Assembly: GCF_029309905.1 (NCBI RefSeq)
Contig: NZ_JARBJP010000001.1
Span: 496,001 to 560,000 of the forward strand
Reading direction: 5' to 3'
DNA: 64,000 nt
Source: Brytella acorum
GTDB taxonomy: Bacteria; Pseudomonadota; Alphaproteobacteria; Acetobacterales; Acetobacteraceae
Every line of letters starts with the position of its first letter. Within the stretch, counting starts at the first letter, position 1. The translations under genes and the position numbers were made by a program. The notes beneath the pieces were generated by a model that worked only from the letters and a program-made list of their open reading frames with translations, was not told the origin of the DNA and made no database searches. Below are positions 36,619 to 45,397 of the stretch, one piece after another.

Positions 36619-37546
36619 TGACGCGAGCATGAGCTCGATTGATACGATTGCCTTCGATTGGGTCGCGCGCCTCGATAATGCCCCTCTGGATATCTCCGAT
36701 GCCGTCGCACTTCAGCACTGGCTCGGGAGTGACGTTCGACATCGCGGGGCCTTCGCGCGCGCGCAGAGCATCTGGATGTCAGCAGGTCGAGTAGCCGCGC
36801 TGCGAGGCATGCCGATTCATGTTCCTACGCAGGCCCGCGCCCCTTCGAGGCGCGCGTTCCTGCGCGGGGCCGTGGCTGCCGGGATGGCGGGCGCCGCTCT
36901 GATCCCGCGTCGCTTCGCGGACGCCTCGGAGATCTATCATGCGGACTCGGGTCTCATGCGTCTCTCGCAGCCGGAATGCGGCGAAATCATTCTCGACCAG
37001 GGGGCCACCCTGCGCGTACGCCGCCGCATCGGTCCTCCTGCGTTCGACCTGCTCGCAGGACGAATGAGCCTGACAGCCGCTCGTGTTGCGCTCCCTGTCA
37101 ACATGGACGGTCTCTTCGTGGAACTACAGCCATCCAGCAGGCTGATCGCGCACGCGACCGGGACCGAGAGCGACGCTCTCGTTCTGCAGGGGCGCGCCGT
37201 GAGCCGCTGTGCGCACGAACGGATGGACCGCGTCCTCCATGCCCGGGACTGGATCCGAACACGGCTCAATACCGTAACCGTCACAACCTTGTGCGATGAT
37301 GACATCGAGAGCGCCGCGGCATGGAGCCGGGGCAAGCTCGAGTTCCAGTCCGTCGATGTCGCGGATGCCGTATACCAGATGAACCGCTACAATGCCCGCA
37401 AGATCATCCTGAACAATGCCTCCTGCGCGCATCGGAAAATCAGCGGCATTTTCACCCAGAACGATCCAGTCGGCTTTGCGCGCGTCCTCAGCGAGATATT
37501 TGCCACACGACTGAGTGTTTCCGCGGAAAATATTACCGTATCGTGA
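36608..37546 (+). CDS. FecR-like anti-sigma factor
   Basis: 312 residues, starting at TTG 36608 inside the sigma-factor gene. The N-terminal DUF4880-type domain (AFDWVARLDNAPLDISDAV; ALQHWLGSDVRHRGAFARAQ) binds the sigma factor. A membrane segment preceded by RRAFLRGAVAAGMAGAAL (residues about 79-98) follows. The periplasmic FecR domain (DQGATLRVRRR; FDLLAGRMSLTA) senses the receptor's STN domain. The twin-Arg before the membrane segment is seen in many FecR proteins of this type. The gene lies between ECF sigma and STN-receptor genes. Confidence 0.9.
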   Translation: MSHDDASMSSIDTIAFDWVARLDNAPLDISDAVALQHWLGSDVRHRGAFARAQSIWMSAGRVAALRGMPIHVPTQARAPSRRAFLRGAVAAGMAGAALIPRRFADASEIYHADSGLMRLSQPECGEIILDQGATLRVRRRIGPPAFDLLAGRMSLTAARVALPVNMDGLFVELQPSSRLIAHATGTESDALVLQGRAVSRCAHERMDRVLHARDWIRTRLNTVTVTTLCDDDIESAAAWSRGKLEFQSVDVADAVYQMNRYNARKIILNNASCAHRKISGIFTQNDPVGFARVLSEIFATRLSVSAENITVS

Positions 37547-37657
37547 CCATCCCCGTGAGGCCGCGTCGCAATAAAAGCTTCATACAGACATAATGGCGGA
37601 TTTTTCGATCTTTGACATCGTTTAAACGAACGTAGCCGAACGGGGATCGAACCTGCT

Positions 37658-40636
37658 GTGTCTTGCTTTATCAATCGTGCACGATTGTTTTCCGCTCTTG
37701 CTTTCTCGACAACCTGTCTCGCAAGCGGCTTTGCAACCCAGGCTGCGCTTGCGCAGTCGACCGTTTTCAATATCGGCCGCATGCCGATCTCGCGCGCGAT
37801 CGTCGCATACGGTCGCCAGGCGAATATGCAGATCATTCTTGCCGATCCTGTTCGCAAATCCATCATCGGAAATGCCGTTCAGGGAAGCATGAGCAGTCAA
37901 GCCGCCCTCGACAAACTTCTGGACGGTACAGGGCTTGAGGTCACCTCGGTTCATGATCGGCTGATTGTCATCGGTCTTCGCAAGGCAGCCACGGCCCCTG
38001 ACGGCAAAAAAACATCCGTCCGTAAGCTCGCACGTGAAGCGCCCGTCAGCGAGAACGTCAAAGTGACAGGACTCCGGGACAACACTTCGACCAAACGCTA
38101 CTCGTCCCAGATGATAGATACGCTGAGCGCGGCCCAGATGCGCACGGCACCCGACCTGAGCGTTGTCGAGGCGGCCCGCCGTATCGTCGGTATTTCGGTC
38201 ATGCCGAGCACGGACGACAATCGCTCCGACAATAACATTGAAAATATCACAATCCGTGGTCTCAATAACTCTTACAACCTCATCACCATAGACGGCGCCC
38301 AGCTCGCCAGCGCGAACAATACCTATCGCGGCGCAAGGCTCGATCTGATCCCGTCGTCAATGCTTGGCGAGCTTCAGGTTCTCAAAACCGTCGACGCCTA
38401 TAACGATCCGCAGGGCGTGGGCGGCCAGGTCAACATGGTGACGAAAAGCGCTTTCGACTACGGCAATAGTTTCGATACCCAGCTTCTTGGCGGCTGGAAC
38501 AATCTTGCCGGCAGCGTCGTCCAGCCCAGGCACGAAAACTGGCGCGTCGATGGTGCCCTGACGCGTGTGTTCGGAAAGAACAAGGAATTCGGTTTCGTTC
38601 TTTCCGGCAACTATCAGGAGCTGTACTCCGCTTCTCACGCGATCCTTCCCGGCGATTCAACGGGCGACGGCTGGAATTACTACAGTGCATCGGGAACGTC
38701 TGTAGGATCACCGACCAATACCGACGCGCAGGCTGCGAAGGGGAGCGCGGTTCCAGTCCGTTCCCAGGATTATGCCTTCGATGACGCTTATCGACGCTAC
38801 AGCCTGACCGGAAAATTCCAGTATCGCCCGTCGCAGCGCTTTGATCTCTCGGTTTTCGGCGGCTATTTCCATACGCGCGATGAAGAGACACGCAATGAAG
38901 CCCTCTCGCTGCCTGCGGGCACGTGGACGCAAGGCGCATCTCCCGGCACGGGTTCGGTGACGACGGGTCAGTATCAGTTCGGGATCACTCAGCAACCCGA
39001 GACGCAGAGAACATGGTTCGTCAATGGCAAGATCCATTACGATATCAACGATCGGATGCATCTGAACTTTCTCGCGTCGGACTCCATTGCCTGGGACGAC
39101 AGCGCTCGGACCATGATCAAGTACAATACCGGGATGAACGAAAATACGAACAAGACAACAAACCAGGCCGCTTATGGGTATAACTATTTCATAAACAACG
39201 GGGCCCCGGTCATCTCTCTGAACGACCTCTCTTCAGCCAACGACGCCGACAACTATAATCCTCGTTACTGGAGATTTTACGACTTCCGCGTTAAAAATGA
39301 CGTTCGGTTTCTCCGGGGTGACTGGCGGTGGGATGTCGGACATGGCTTCTGGCTGAATGCGGGCGTCACCCAGACGATGACGCATGTCGACAACAGTGAA
39401 ACCTACAATCAGTGGATTCCCAAAAATGCTGCGACGGCCGCGGAAATCGGGAATATGGACCAGGTCACCGCAAGCAAGATCCTGACGATGGAATCCGCCC
39501 CAGGGCTGAAGTATTTTACGCTTGATTATCAGAAATCACTGGACAAGCTTCTGAACAACAAGTCTCTCTTCAAGTCGACCAACACGCTCTCGACGACAAA
39601 ACCCGCTTACTATCACCTCCAGGAGTCGATTACCGCCGCTTACTTTCAGACTGGCTGGCACAATCGTTACGTCTCGCTTCAGGGTGGTTTTCGGTGGGAT
39701 CACACGCGTGCCGACATCGGCAACTTTAACGGTGTGACGAATGGCAGCACGACCGATTACGAATTCCAGGCGCGGGATGCCGGTTACGATTATCTTCTCC
39801 CATCCGTTCTTGCCTCCTTCAACATATCTCCCAAAATGAAGCTGCGCGCAGCTTTCACGGAAACCGTCGGTCGTCCGAATTACGGCGATTACGGCGCGGC
39901 GACGAGCACCACGTTCGACGGTGCCACGGTCAATATTTCCCAAGGGAACCCGAACCTCAAGCCGCGTCATTCCTGGAATTACGACCTTTCATACGAATGG
40001 TATCCCCAGAAGGACACGATGTTGACCGTGGGGATCTTCTACAAAGATATTCACGACGAAATTTATACCCGTACGTCGTATGGAAGCGTCATGATGGACG
40101 GGGCCAATTACGCGGCGGTTATCTCCGAACCGCTCAATGCTTCGGGCGCGGGTCTGCGTGGCGTCGAGATGCAACTCATGCGTCAGCGCTTTGGCTTTCT
40201 GCCCGGTATTCTGAAAAACTTCGGCATTTCCTTCAACGCGACCTTCCTTCAGGGTTTCTATGAAGAAGCCATGGACGATGGCTCGCAGCGCAGGGTGAAC
40301 GGTCTCTCGAACCAGCCGTCACACATCTACAATGCCTCGCTATTCTATGCCGACAAGCGCCTCGAGGCCCGTGTCGCTTATAACCGGATCGGAAAATCGC
40401 TCTACTCCACATCTGGAACGGCAAGCTGGCAGGACATGTGGTTTCAGGAACGCGGCCAGCTTGATCTTCAAGTCAGCTACCGCTTCTTCAAATGGCTTTC
40501 CGCGACCGGGCAGGTCCAGAACCTGACCGACGCGGGTTTTGAGACCCGCATGGGCCCCCATCAGGATTTGATTCAGGACAGTCATCCCGCCGGACGTAGC
40601 GTCTGGTTCGGCCTCCGCTTCCAGCCGGATTTCTGA
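37658..40636 (+). CDS. TonB-dependent transducer receptor with STN domain
   Basis: 992 residues starting at GTG 37658. A signal peptide ends at QAALAQS. An STN domain follows at about residues 30-105 (FNIGRMPISRAIVAYGRQAN; GSMSSQAALDKLLDGTGLEV), and then ENVKVTGLRD as a TonB box. The plug contains NNIENITIRGLNNSYNLITI and VDAYNDPQGVGGQVNMVTKS. The barrel ends RSVWFGLRFQPDF with a terminal Phe. It directly follows the ECF/FecR pair, so ligand binding should activate that sigma factor. The plug and barrel resemble the large TonB receptor group linked to carbohydrate or other organic ligands, but the ligand is unknown. Confidence 0.94.
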   Translation: MSCFINRARLFSALAFSTTCLASGFATQAALAQSTVFNIGRMPISRAIVAYGRQANMQIILADPVRKSIIGNAVQGSMSSQAALDKLLDGTGLEVTSVHDRLIVIGLRKAATAPDGKKTSVRKLAREAPVSENVKVTGLRDNTSTKRYSSQMIDTLSAAQMRTAPDLSVVEAARRIVGISVMPSTDDNRSDNNIENITIRGLNNSYNLITIDGAQLASANNTYRGARLDLIPSSMLGELQVLKTVDAYNDPQGVGGQVNMVTKSAFDYGNSFDTQLLGGWNNLAGSVVQPRHENWRVDGALTRVFGKNKEFGFVLSGNYQELYSASHAILPGDSTGDGWNYYSASGTSVGSPTNTDAQAAKGSAVPVRSQDYAFDDAYRRYSLTGKFQYRPSQRFDLSVFGGYFHTRDEETRNEALSLPAGTWTQGASPGTGSVTTGQYQFGITQQPETQRTWFVNGKIHYDINDRMHLNFLASDSIAWDDSARTMIKYNTGMNENTNKTTNQAAYGYNYFINNGAPVISLNDLSSANDADNYNPRYWRFYDFRVKNDVRFLRGDWRWDVGHGFWLNAGVTQTMTHVDNSETYNQWIPKNAATAAEIGNMDQVTASKILTMESAPGLKYFTLDYQKSLDKLLNNKSLFKSTNTLSTTKPAYYHLQESITAAYFQTGWHNRYVSLQGGFRWDHTRADIGNFNGVTNGSTTDYEFQARDAGYDYLLPSVLASFNISPKMKLRAAFTETVGRPNYGDYGAATSTTFDGATVNISQGNPNLKPRHSWNYDLSYEWYPQKDTMLTVGIFYKDIHDEIYTRTSYGSVMMDGANYAAVISEPLNASGAGLRGVEMQLMRQRFGFLPGILKNFGISFNATFLQGFYEEAMDDGSQRRVNGLSNQPSHIYNASLFYADKRLEARVAYNRIGKSLYSTSGTASWQDMWFQERGQLDLQVSYRFFKWLSATGQVQNLTDAGFETRMGPHQDLIQDSHPAGRSVWFGLRFQPDF

Positions 40637-40640
40637 TTTT

Positions 40641-41462
40641 ATGAAAACGTTTTTTTACTCGCTTTTTGCGCTCATGCTTGCGGCGCCCGTCCTCGCACCT
40701 GCACTTTGCCGAGCCGCGTCTCCGACACTGGGTGACGCAAAGATCGTGCGCGTCATATCCGCGCATGAGGCGACACAGGGTGTCGCCAACGACCCCCAGT
40801 TTCTTTACGCGATTGAAAACAGTACGATCGGCAAATATGACCGCAAGACCGGCGAACGCGTCGGATTATGGTCGGGCGACCCCGCTGTCTTTATTCATAT
40901 CAACAGTTGCGAAACACACGGGACCGAACTGGTCTGCGCGATGTCGAACTACCCGAATGTGCCGATGTGGAGTTCGGTCGAATGGTTCGACACGAAGACC
41001 ATGCGCCACCTCCGCAGCCATAGCTTCGGTCCTGGACGCGGATCGCTGACATGGGTCGACTGGCATGACGGAAGCTGGTGGACGTGTTTTGCAAATTATG
41101 ACGGTGACGGCGGTGAACCGCCGCGCGACCATCGCTCCACACTGCTTGTGCGGATGGATTCGCATTTCATCCCGCTACAGCAATGGTTGTTCCCCGAAGA
41201 CGTTCTCCAAAGCTTTGGTCATCACAGTGCGTCAGGCGGGCATTGGGGCAAAGATGGACGTCTCTACGTGACCGGGCATGATGCGCCTGAACTCTATGTC
41301 CTGACTCTCCCGGAGGCGGGCGGTCGCCTCGTTCATGTCGGTACCTACACACTTCCGACGCATGGACAGGCGTTCGACTGGGATGCGATATCCGACAACC
41401 ATCTGTGGACGATCGACCGGAAAAAGACGACTCTTGTGGAGAGCACGCTGACGACGCCATGA
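40641..41462 (+). CDS. Secreted propeller-like protein of unknown function
   Basis: 273 residues. A signal peptide (MKTFFYSLFALMLAAPVLAP, then ALCRAAS) leads into a beta-rich protein with repeated short units: PQFLYAIENSTIGKYDRKTG, SVEWFDTKTMRHLRSHSF, STLLVRMDSHFIPLQQWLFP, GRLYVTGHDAPELYVLTLP and HGQAFDWDAISDNHLWTIDR. Spacing of about 45 residues suggests blades of a beta-propeller. It starts four bases after the receptor stop, so it is part of the same operon and probably handles the same ligand. No enzymatic residues were identified. Confidence 0.75.
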   Translation: MKTFFYSLFALMLAAPVLAPALCRAASPTLGDAKIVRVISAHEATQGVANDPQFLYAIENSTIGKYDRKTGERVGLWSGDPAVFIHINSCETHGTELVCAMSNYPNVPMWSSVEWFDTKTMRHLRSHSFGPGRGSLTWVDWHDGSWWTCFANYDGDGGEPPRDHRSTLLVRMDSHFIPLQQWLFPEDVLQSFGHHSASGGHWGKDGRLYVTGHDAPELYVLTLPEAGGRLVHVGTYTLPTHGQAFDWDAISDNHLWTIDRKKTTLVESTLTTP

Positions 41463-41518
41463 ACAGAGGCGATGTTTTCGCACGAAATGCGTGACGATAA
41501 GACTGCAGCCGTTTGCAA

Positions 41519-41666
41519 TGTATGCGTCGCTCAACGGACGACGGATGTGCCACGACGTCCAGAGATTCCCGAACCAATCACGCTTCATCGGAAAATACAG
41601 ACTGCATTCTGCTCATCACAATGAGTCACGCAGTCTTGCCAGTCTTTCGAGACCCGACAGGCCCTA
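41519..41666 (-). mobile_element. Short IS5-family remnant (transposase start and terminal repeat)
   Basis: From ATG 41616 on the minus strand: SRMQSVFSDEA, a stop, then LVRESLDVVAHPSS. This corresponds residue by residue to the start of the IS5 transposase at 17813 (SMIQSVISDDAWRVWETLIE). The terminal sequence GACAGGCCCTAG (41655-41666) mirrors the CTAGGGCCTGTC end at 18771. Only about 150 bases of the element survive. Confidence 0.65.
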
Positions 41667-41765
41667 GGGGCGCATGCCGCGCCGGCAGGTGGCTACACCA
41701 TCCTGCGCGTGGGTGGATCGTGACAGAGCACCAAGCAGGAGTAGACAAGCGATAAGCCGTTTCAC
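41664..41765 (-). pseudogene. Signal-peptide gene fragment cut by the IS remnant
   Basis: GTG 41765 begins KRLIACLLLLGALSRSTHAQ followed by DGVATCRRGMRP, then a TAG supplied by the IS-border CTAG. The first 20 residues are a textbook signal peptide. The rest of the protein is gone beyond the IS border at about 41666. It is the 5' stub of a secreted-protein gene; the family cannot be told. Confidence 0.55.
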
Positions 41766-41961
41766 GATTTTCCCGGACAAAGACGTGATGTCGGCGTAGC
41801 CGTAGCGTGCGGCATTCTGACGCGGATATGTGAAGACTTCCATGCGTCCTCGGGGCAGGGACGGGCCAGAAGGCAAGGAATGCCATCAATCTCATGGATA
41901 TCTTCGTTTTACAGTGTCGCGATTTCGGCCGGATGCATGCCTGTATAGGCCGCGACGATGG

Positions 41962-42357
41962 TCACGGCGGGTAGATCTCCAAAGTAACCGTACACTCCAG
42001 GCATGGCACAACGCCCATATGCAGGAGCGTCTCGTGGAGGTGACCGACCTCTTTCTCTAAAGTCCTCTTCTCGGCATCACGGACAATCGCGACCGTAGCA
42101 GCCTTGCGAAGGCTCGTCAGGAGTTTGTCCTGAAAAGAGGTGGACACAGCAATCACCTCATTAATGCTCGTGCTGAGCCGCCGAACATTTTCATAATGCG
42201 CTATGACCTCGTTGTGTCTGATGCGCTCCACTGTTTCCAGCACCTCCTTGTAGCCCTCTAAGATGTTTTCATAGGCCTCCATGGGGCTGGAGAAGCGTGC
42301 GAACTCGGCGAGGATGGCGCGACGGAAGTGATACCGAGTGCCGACGAGGGCAAGCAT
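41962..42357 (-). CDS. Orphan coiled-coil protein, function unknown
   Basis: 131 residues from ATG 42357, which has a strong GGAGAAGAATC ribosome site. Residues about 25-110 are heptad-rich and charged (AYENILEGYKEVLETVERIR; NVRRLSTSINEVIAVSTSF; DAEKRTLEKEVGHLHETLL), predicting a long coiled coil. The C-terminal tail has two Cys (VPCLECTV). No family was recognised. It lies between an IS remnant and tRNA-Leu, a typical place for acquired cargo. The good start signal and helical pattern argue that it is real. Confidence 0.55.
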   Translation of the reverse strand: MLALVGTRYHFRRAILAEFARFSSPMEAYENILEGYKEVLETVERIRHNEVIAHYENVRRLSTSINEVIAVSTSFQDKLLTSLRKAATVAIVRDAEKRTLEKEVGHLHETLLHMGVVPCLECTVTLEIYPP

Positions 42358-42449
42358 GATTCTTCTCCGATTTTGGAGAAGGGCTACGGGAGAAAACCCG
42401 CACATGACGGATCACCTCAACACATCGTCAATGAAATCAATTATTTACG

Positions 42450-42535
42450 TGGTGCGAGCTGCGGGACTCGAACCCGCACGCCCTTGCGGACTCGAGATTT
42501 TAAGTCTCGTGCGTCTACCATTCCGCCAAGCTCGC
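42450..42535 (-). tRNA. tRNA-Leu (UAA)
   Basis: 86 bases with encoded CCA. The acceptor arms are GCGAGCT/AGCTCGC and the D-arm is GGCGGAATGGTAGACGC. The anticodon loop CTTAAAA gives UAA, and a long variable arm (GAGTCCGCAAGGGCGT region) is typical of class II tRNA-Leu. The T-loop is GGTTCGAGTCC. Confidence 0.96.
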
Positions 42536-42632
42536 ACGAAGCGTCGTCTACCATTCGTGTCTGGAAAGGAAAATCCCCGGCTCGTATCTTTTGGACGTAA
42601 TAGAGGTTCACGACGGCAACAATTTTTGCTTC

Positions 42633-43328
42633 TCAAGGGCGCCCAATACTCAGTATCCGACTGCCGTGAACTTTGAGCCAGTTCTCGGCCTCGGCGCGAT
42701 CGGGATAATAACGGTCGACTACCTGCCAGAATGCGGGGCTATGGTTGAGGTGAACCAGATGCGCGAGTTCGTGGACGATCACGTAGTCCCGCATCGCGAT
42801 GGGCACCATGAGCAGACGCCAGTTCAGCATGACACGACCTTGATGCGAGCAACTCCCCCAGCGAGAACGCACATCACGAAGAGCAATCTGTCTGGGAGCC
42901 AGCTTCATGATGGCCGCCCATCGTCGAACGGCGGTGGGAAGGCGGGTTTGAGCCTCCTGATGCATAAACACCATGACGCGGCGTGGGAGAAACTCGACCT
43001 CCCCGCTGACATAAAGGATCTTGTCTTCACGCCAGGTGCCTCGCCGGGCGTCCGGGGCATGGCGGACGGTCAGTTCCACGTCCTCGAAGGGGATTGTGGA
43101 GCCGTCGCCAAGGGGCGTTGCGGGGATTTGTTTCGCGAGGGCTCGATGTACCCAGTCTTTGTTTTTTTCGAGCCAGACGAGCGCCGTTTGCTGTGTTGCG
43201 CCTTCCGGCAGCGTAATCAGGACTTCCTGTCGCGCGCCGTCGACCTTCAAAGAGAGACGGCGCGCGCGCGTGGAGCGCCGCCAGCGGAGTTTGAATGGTG
43301 GTTCGACACCCTGTCTGAACGGGTTCAC
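42633..43328 (-). CDS. YgjP-like zinc metallopeptidase-fold protein (DUF45)
   Basis: 231 residues from GTG 43328, which overlaps the preceding gene's stop (GTGA). The family's RSRWGSC motif is at about residues 154-160, HELAH at 186-190, and the third zinc ligand His196 in LVHLNHSPAFW. The C-terminus has the usual YYPDRAEAENWLK. The E. coli homologue YgjP has been linked to UTP hydrolysis; the peptidase role is unproven. The frame is open further upstream, but that part overlays the ycgN-like gene. Confidence 0.88.
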   Translation of the reverse strand: MNPFRQGVEPPFKLRWRRSTRARRLSLKVDGARQEVLITLPEGATQQTALVWLEKNKDWVHRALAKQIPATPLGDGSTIPFEDVELTVRHAPDARRGTWREDKILYVSGEVEFLPRRVMVFMHQEAQTRLPTAVRRWAAIMKLAPRQIALRDVRSRWGSCSHQGRVMLNWRLLMVPIAMRDYVIVHELAHLVHLNHSPAFWQVVDRYYPDRAEAENWLKVHGSRILSIGRP

Positions 43329-43834
43329 GGTTTCCGGCGTATGTGCGTTTTCGGTCTTTTCCCAGGGGACGGCGCGTTTATCGCGGGTGTCGGCCAGGAG
43401 TTCGGCCAGTCTACGACATAATTTTCGAGATTGCCCGCACGACGTTCGCTGATGATGCGGCCTCCAGCCGAGGCGCCTGATGTGTGCACGCTTTCCGTGG
43501 TTCCCGAAATCAGAGGATGCCATTCTGGCAGATCGTGACCGTCGCGTAAAAGAACGTAAGCGCAGCTCACGGGTAACCAGTCTATCTCCGAAAGCAGTTC
43601 AGGTGTGAGAGATACGCAGTCGGGCACCTTGCGAAATCGTCCAGGATAATCCGTACACTGGCATGTTTGTATGTCGAGCAGCCGACACGCGACGTTCGTA
43701 TAATGGAGCGCTTCGTTGTCTTCGTCGCGAAGCTTGTGCAGACAGCATCTTCCGCAGCCGTCACATAGGGATTCCCATTCCGCCCGTGTCATTTCGCCGA
43801 GCGTCTTTGTTTTCCAGAAGGGCGTTTCAGTCAT
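43325..43834 (-). CDS. YcgN-family cysteine-cluster protein
   Basis: 169 residues from ATG 43834 (an in-frame ATG at 43879 is also possible). The start TETPFWKTKTLGEMTRAEWE and the cluster CDGCGRCC (Cys24, 27, 30, 31) are the UPF0260/YcgN signature. CRLLDIQTCQCTDYPGR and DCVSLTPE carry further Cys. Family members probably bind a metal or Fe-S cluster; the role is not established. It is translationally coupled to the YgjP-like gene. Confidence 0.92.
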   Translation of the reverse strand: MTETPFWKTKTLGEMTRAEWESLCDGCGRCCLHKLRDEDNEALHYTNVACRLLDIQTCQCTDYPGRFRKVPDCVSLTPELLSEIDWLPVSCAYVLLRDGHDLPEWHPLISGTTESVHTSGASAGGRIISERRAGNLENYVVDWPNSWPTPAINAPSPGKRPKTHIRRKP

Positions 43835-43894
43835 CGGCTGTGATGTGCGGGGCATCAGCCCGAGATGCAAGGGAGGCATGCGCGTCGGATGGCA

Positions 43895-44296
43895 TCATAA
43901 GCGCCATGCACAGGAGAGGCTGATCAGGATTGCGAGAGCGATTGTGCTGGCAAGAGGCCATCCGAGCAAGGGCAACCACAAGGTCCTGAAACGTTGGGAG
44001 CGCGTGGCACCAAGGCCAGCGGCGGTGCGGGCGAGATCAGGTTGAATGCGGAGCGCCCTTGCGCCGAAGGGAAGCAGAACCGCGGGCGCGATGCTCGCTC
44101 CCTGAAGAAAGGAGAGCAGGGGGGTGAGGGGCAACATCTGGGAAAACCAGATCGCAAGGGCAAGGCCGGGAAGGAGCAGAAGCAGCGTGAGGTTACGCAA
44201 CGCGCTTTTCCATCCAAGCGCATTCATGCCTAATGCCACCAGGCTCATGCAGACTATTCCGCCATAACACCAGATCAGATGTTGCAGAACAATCAT
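43895..44296 (-). CDS. Truncated ABC-transporter permease (PotB/PotC type)
   Basis: 133 residues, about half the normal 260-280. It has hydrophobic segments near residues 8-24, 33-52, 62-77 and 110-128. The cytoplasmic EAA-type loop is well kept: ARTAAGLGATRSQRFRTLWL with PLLGWPL, which is where a permease docks on its ATPase. It begins inside the substrate-binding-protein gene (ATGA overlap), so it belongs to that operon. It lacks the N-terminal helices and probably one C-terminal helix. It could be a degenerate remnant or a minimal membrane partner; the intact frame leaves both open. Confidence 0.7.
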   Translation of the reverse strand: MIVLQHLIWCYGGIVCMSLVALGMNALGWKSALRNLTLLLLLPGLALAIWFSQMLPLTPLLSFLQGASIAPAVLLPFGARALRIQPDLARTAAGLGATRSQRFRTLWLPLLGWPLASTIALAILISLSCAWRL

Positions 44297-45381
44297 CCCG
44301 GAGCGTTGATCCAGGCTTGAAACCGCTTTTGCAGCGCATCTCCGTTAACGCTCCAGAAAGCATCATCCATGGTCAGCGCATGGGTTTCGGCTATGCCCGG
44401 ATCATGGGGCTCATCGTGATGAGGGCGCAGTTCGCGAAGCATGCTGACGACCGGAGCTGCGATGTCCGCCGGTACATTCTGGGGAATGGCCCATGAGATA
44501 TTCTGACGCAAAGTTTGTGACCAGCGGGGGGAGAAAGCGGATTTGCGCTGTGCCACTGTTACGGAATCGGCTGGTGCGCTGGTGATGAGAGCCGCGCCGG
44601 TCAGCATGATGCGGGCGGCATCGTCTGGCGTACGCCACCACACAATATAGGGGCGAAGCTGGTCGAGCTTCCGAAAGGCCCGGTCAACGCCATCCGGGGT
44701 GGACAGCGTTGTGTAAACGGCTTCGGGAGCGACGCCGTCGGCAAGTAAAGCGATTTCGAGAGTCGTGCGCGGATCCATACGCAGCCCCCGTTTGCCTGGA
44801 TGGCGCGCGATATCCCACAATGTACTCCAGTCGGGTACGAAGCCCGCCGACAGACGCGCCGTATCCCATGCCAACACCGTACTTATGTGGCCGCCATCGA
44901 TGCCGCACGAGGACTCCGTCTGATCGGGTGTGCCGCTGGCGGGGGCCGGTAGCGGCAGGACGAGGCCATCCCGACAGGCCACGCGAAGTGTCTGGTCATC
45001 AAGCATCACGGCCGACCATTCAGGGCGACGAAGCTGGTTTTTGCGGCGCAACGTCTCGAGCTGACCGTCCCAATCTTTCAGAACGAAGGGCTGGTCGGGG
45101 GTAGCGAGCGCATTGGCTTCGATGACTTGAGCCAGGACCGCCAAAACAGGTTCGCGTGTCTGCGCCTTTGACGATCCGGCAACATGGGATCTGTTGATGT
45201 GGCGCGCATGTCCTCGATACGAAGTGGCATGTCCCCCATGCATCGTATTGTGGATCCCTGCGATGCTCAGGCCAAGAAGAACCAGCGACGCCGCGACAGC
45301 CCGACGCTTGCGTTTGGAGGTTTTCAGCGGGAGCCGGGGGAGCGGTCCTGTTCTGTGCTGATGGGGGATGGGCCGCGACAT
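44293..45381 (-). CDS. Polyamine-type ABC substrate-binding protein (PotD-like)
   Basis: 362 residues. An N-terminal membrane anchor or signal (RRAVAASLVLLGLSIAGI) comes after a basic stretch. The C-terminal two thirds resembles PotD/PotF: DWSTLWDIARHPGKRGLRMD, EIALLADGVAPEAVYTTL, DRAFRKLDQLRPYIVWW and MDDAFWSVNGDALQKRFQAW. The region after the anchor (residues about 45-75) is His/Arg/Ser-rich and unlike PotD. It lies between a degenerate ATPase and a short permease. Ligand residues cannot be confirmed without a structure. Confidence 0.82.
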   Translation of the reverse strand: MSRPIPHQHRTGPLPRLPLKTSKRKRRAVAASLVLLGLSIAGIHNTMHGGHATSYRGHARHINRSHVAGSSKAQTREPVLAVLAQVIEANALATPDQPFVLKDWDGQLETLRRKNQLRRPEWSAVMLDDQTLRVACRDGLVLPLPAPASGTPDQTESSCGIDGGHISTVLAWDTARLSAGFVPDWSTLWDIARHPGKRGLRMDPRTTLEIALLADGVAPEAVYTTLSTPDGVDRAFRKLDQLRPYIVWWRTPDDAARIMLTGAALITSAPADSVTVAQRKSAFSPRWSQTLRQNISWAIPQNVPADIAAPVVSMLRELRPHHDEPHDPGIAETHALTMDDAFWSVNGDALQKRFQAWINAPG

Positions 45382-45397
45382 CTCGGCAGCTATACCG

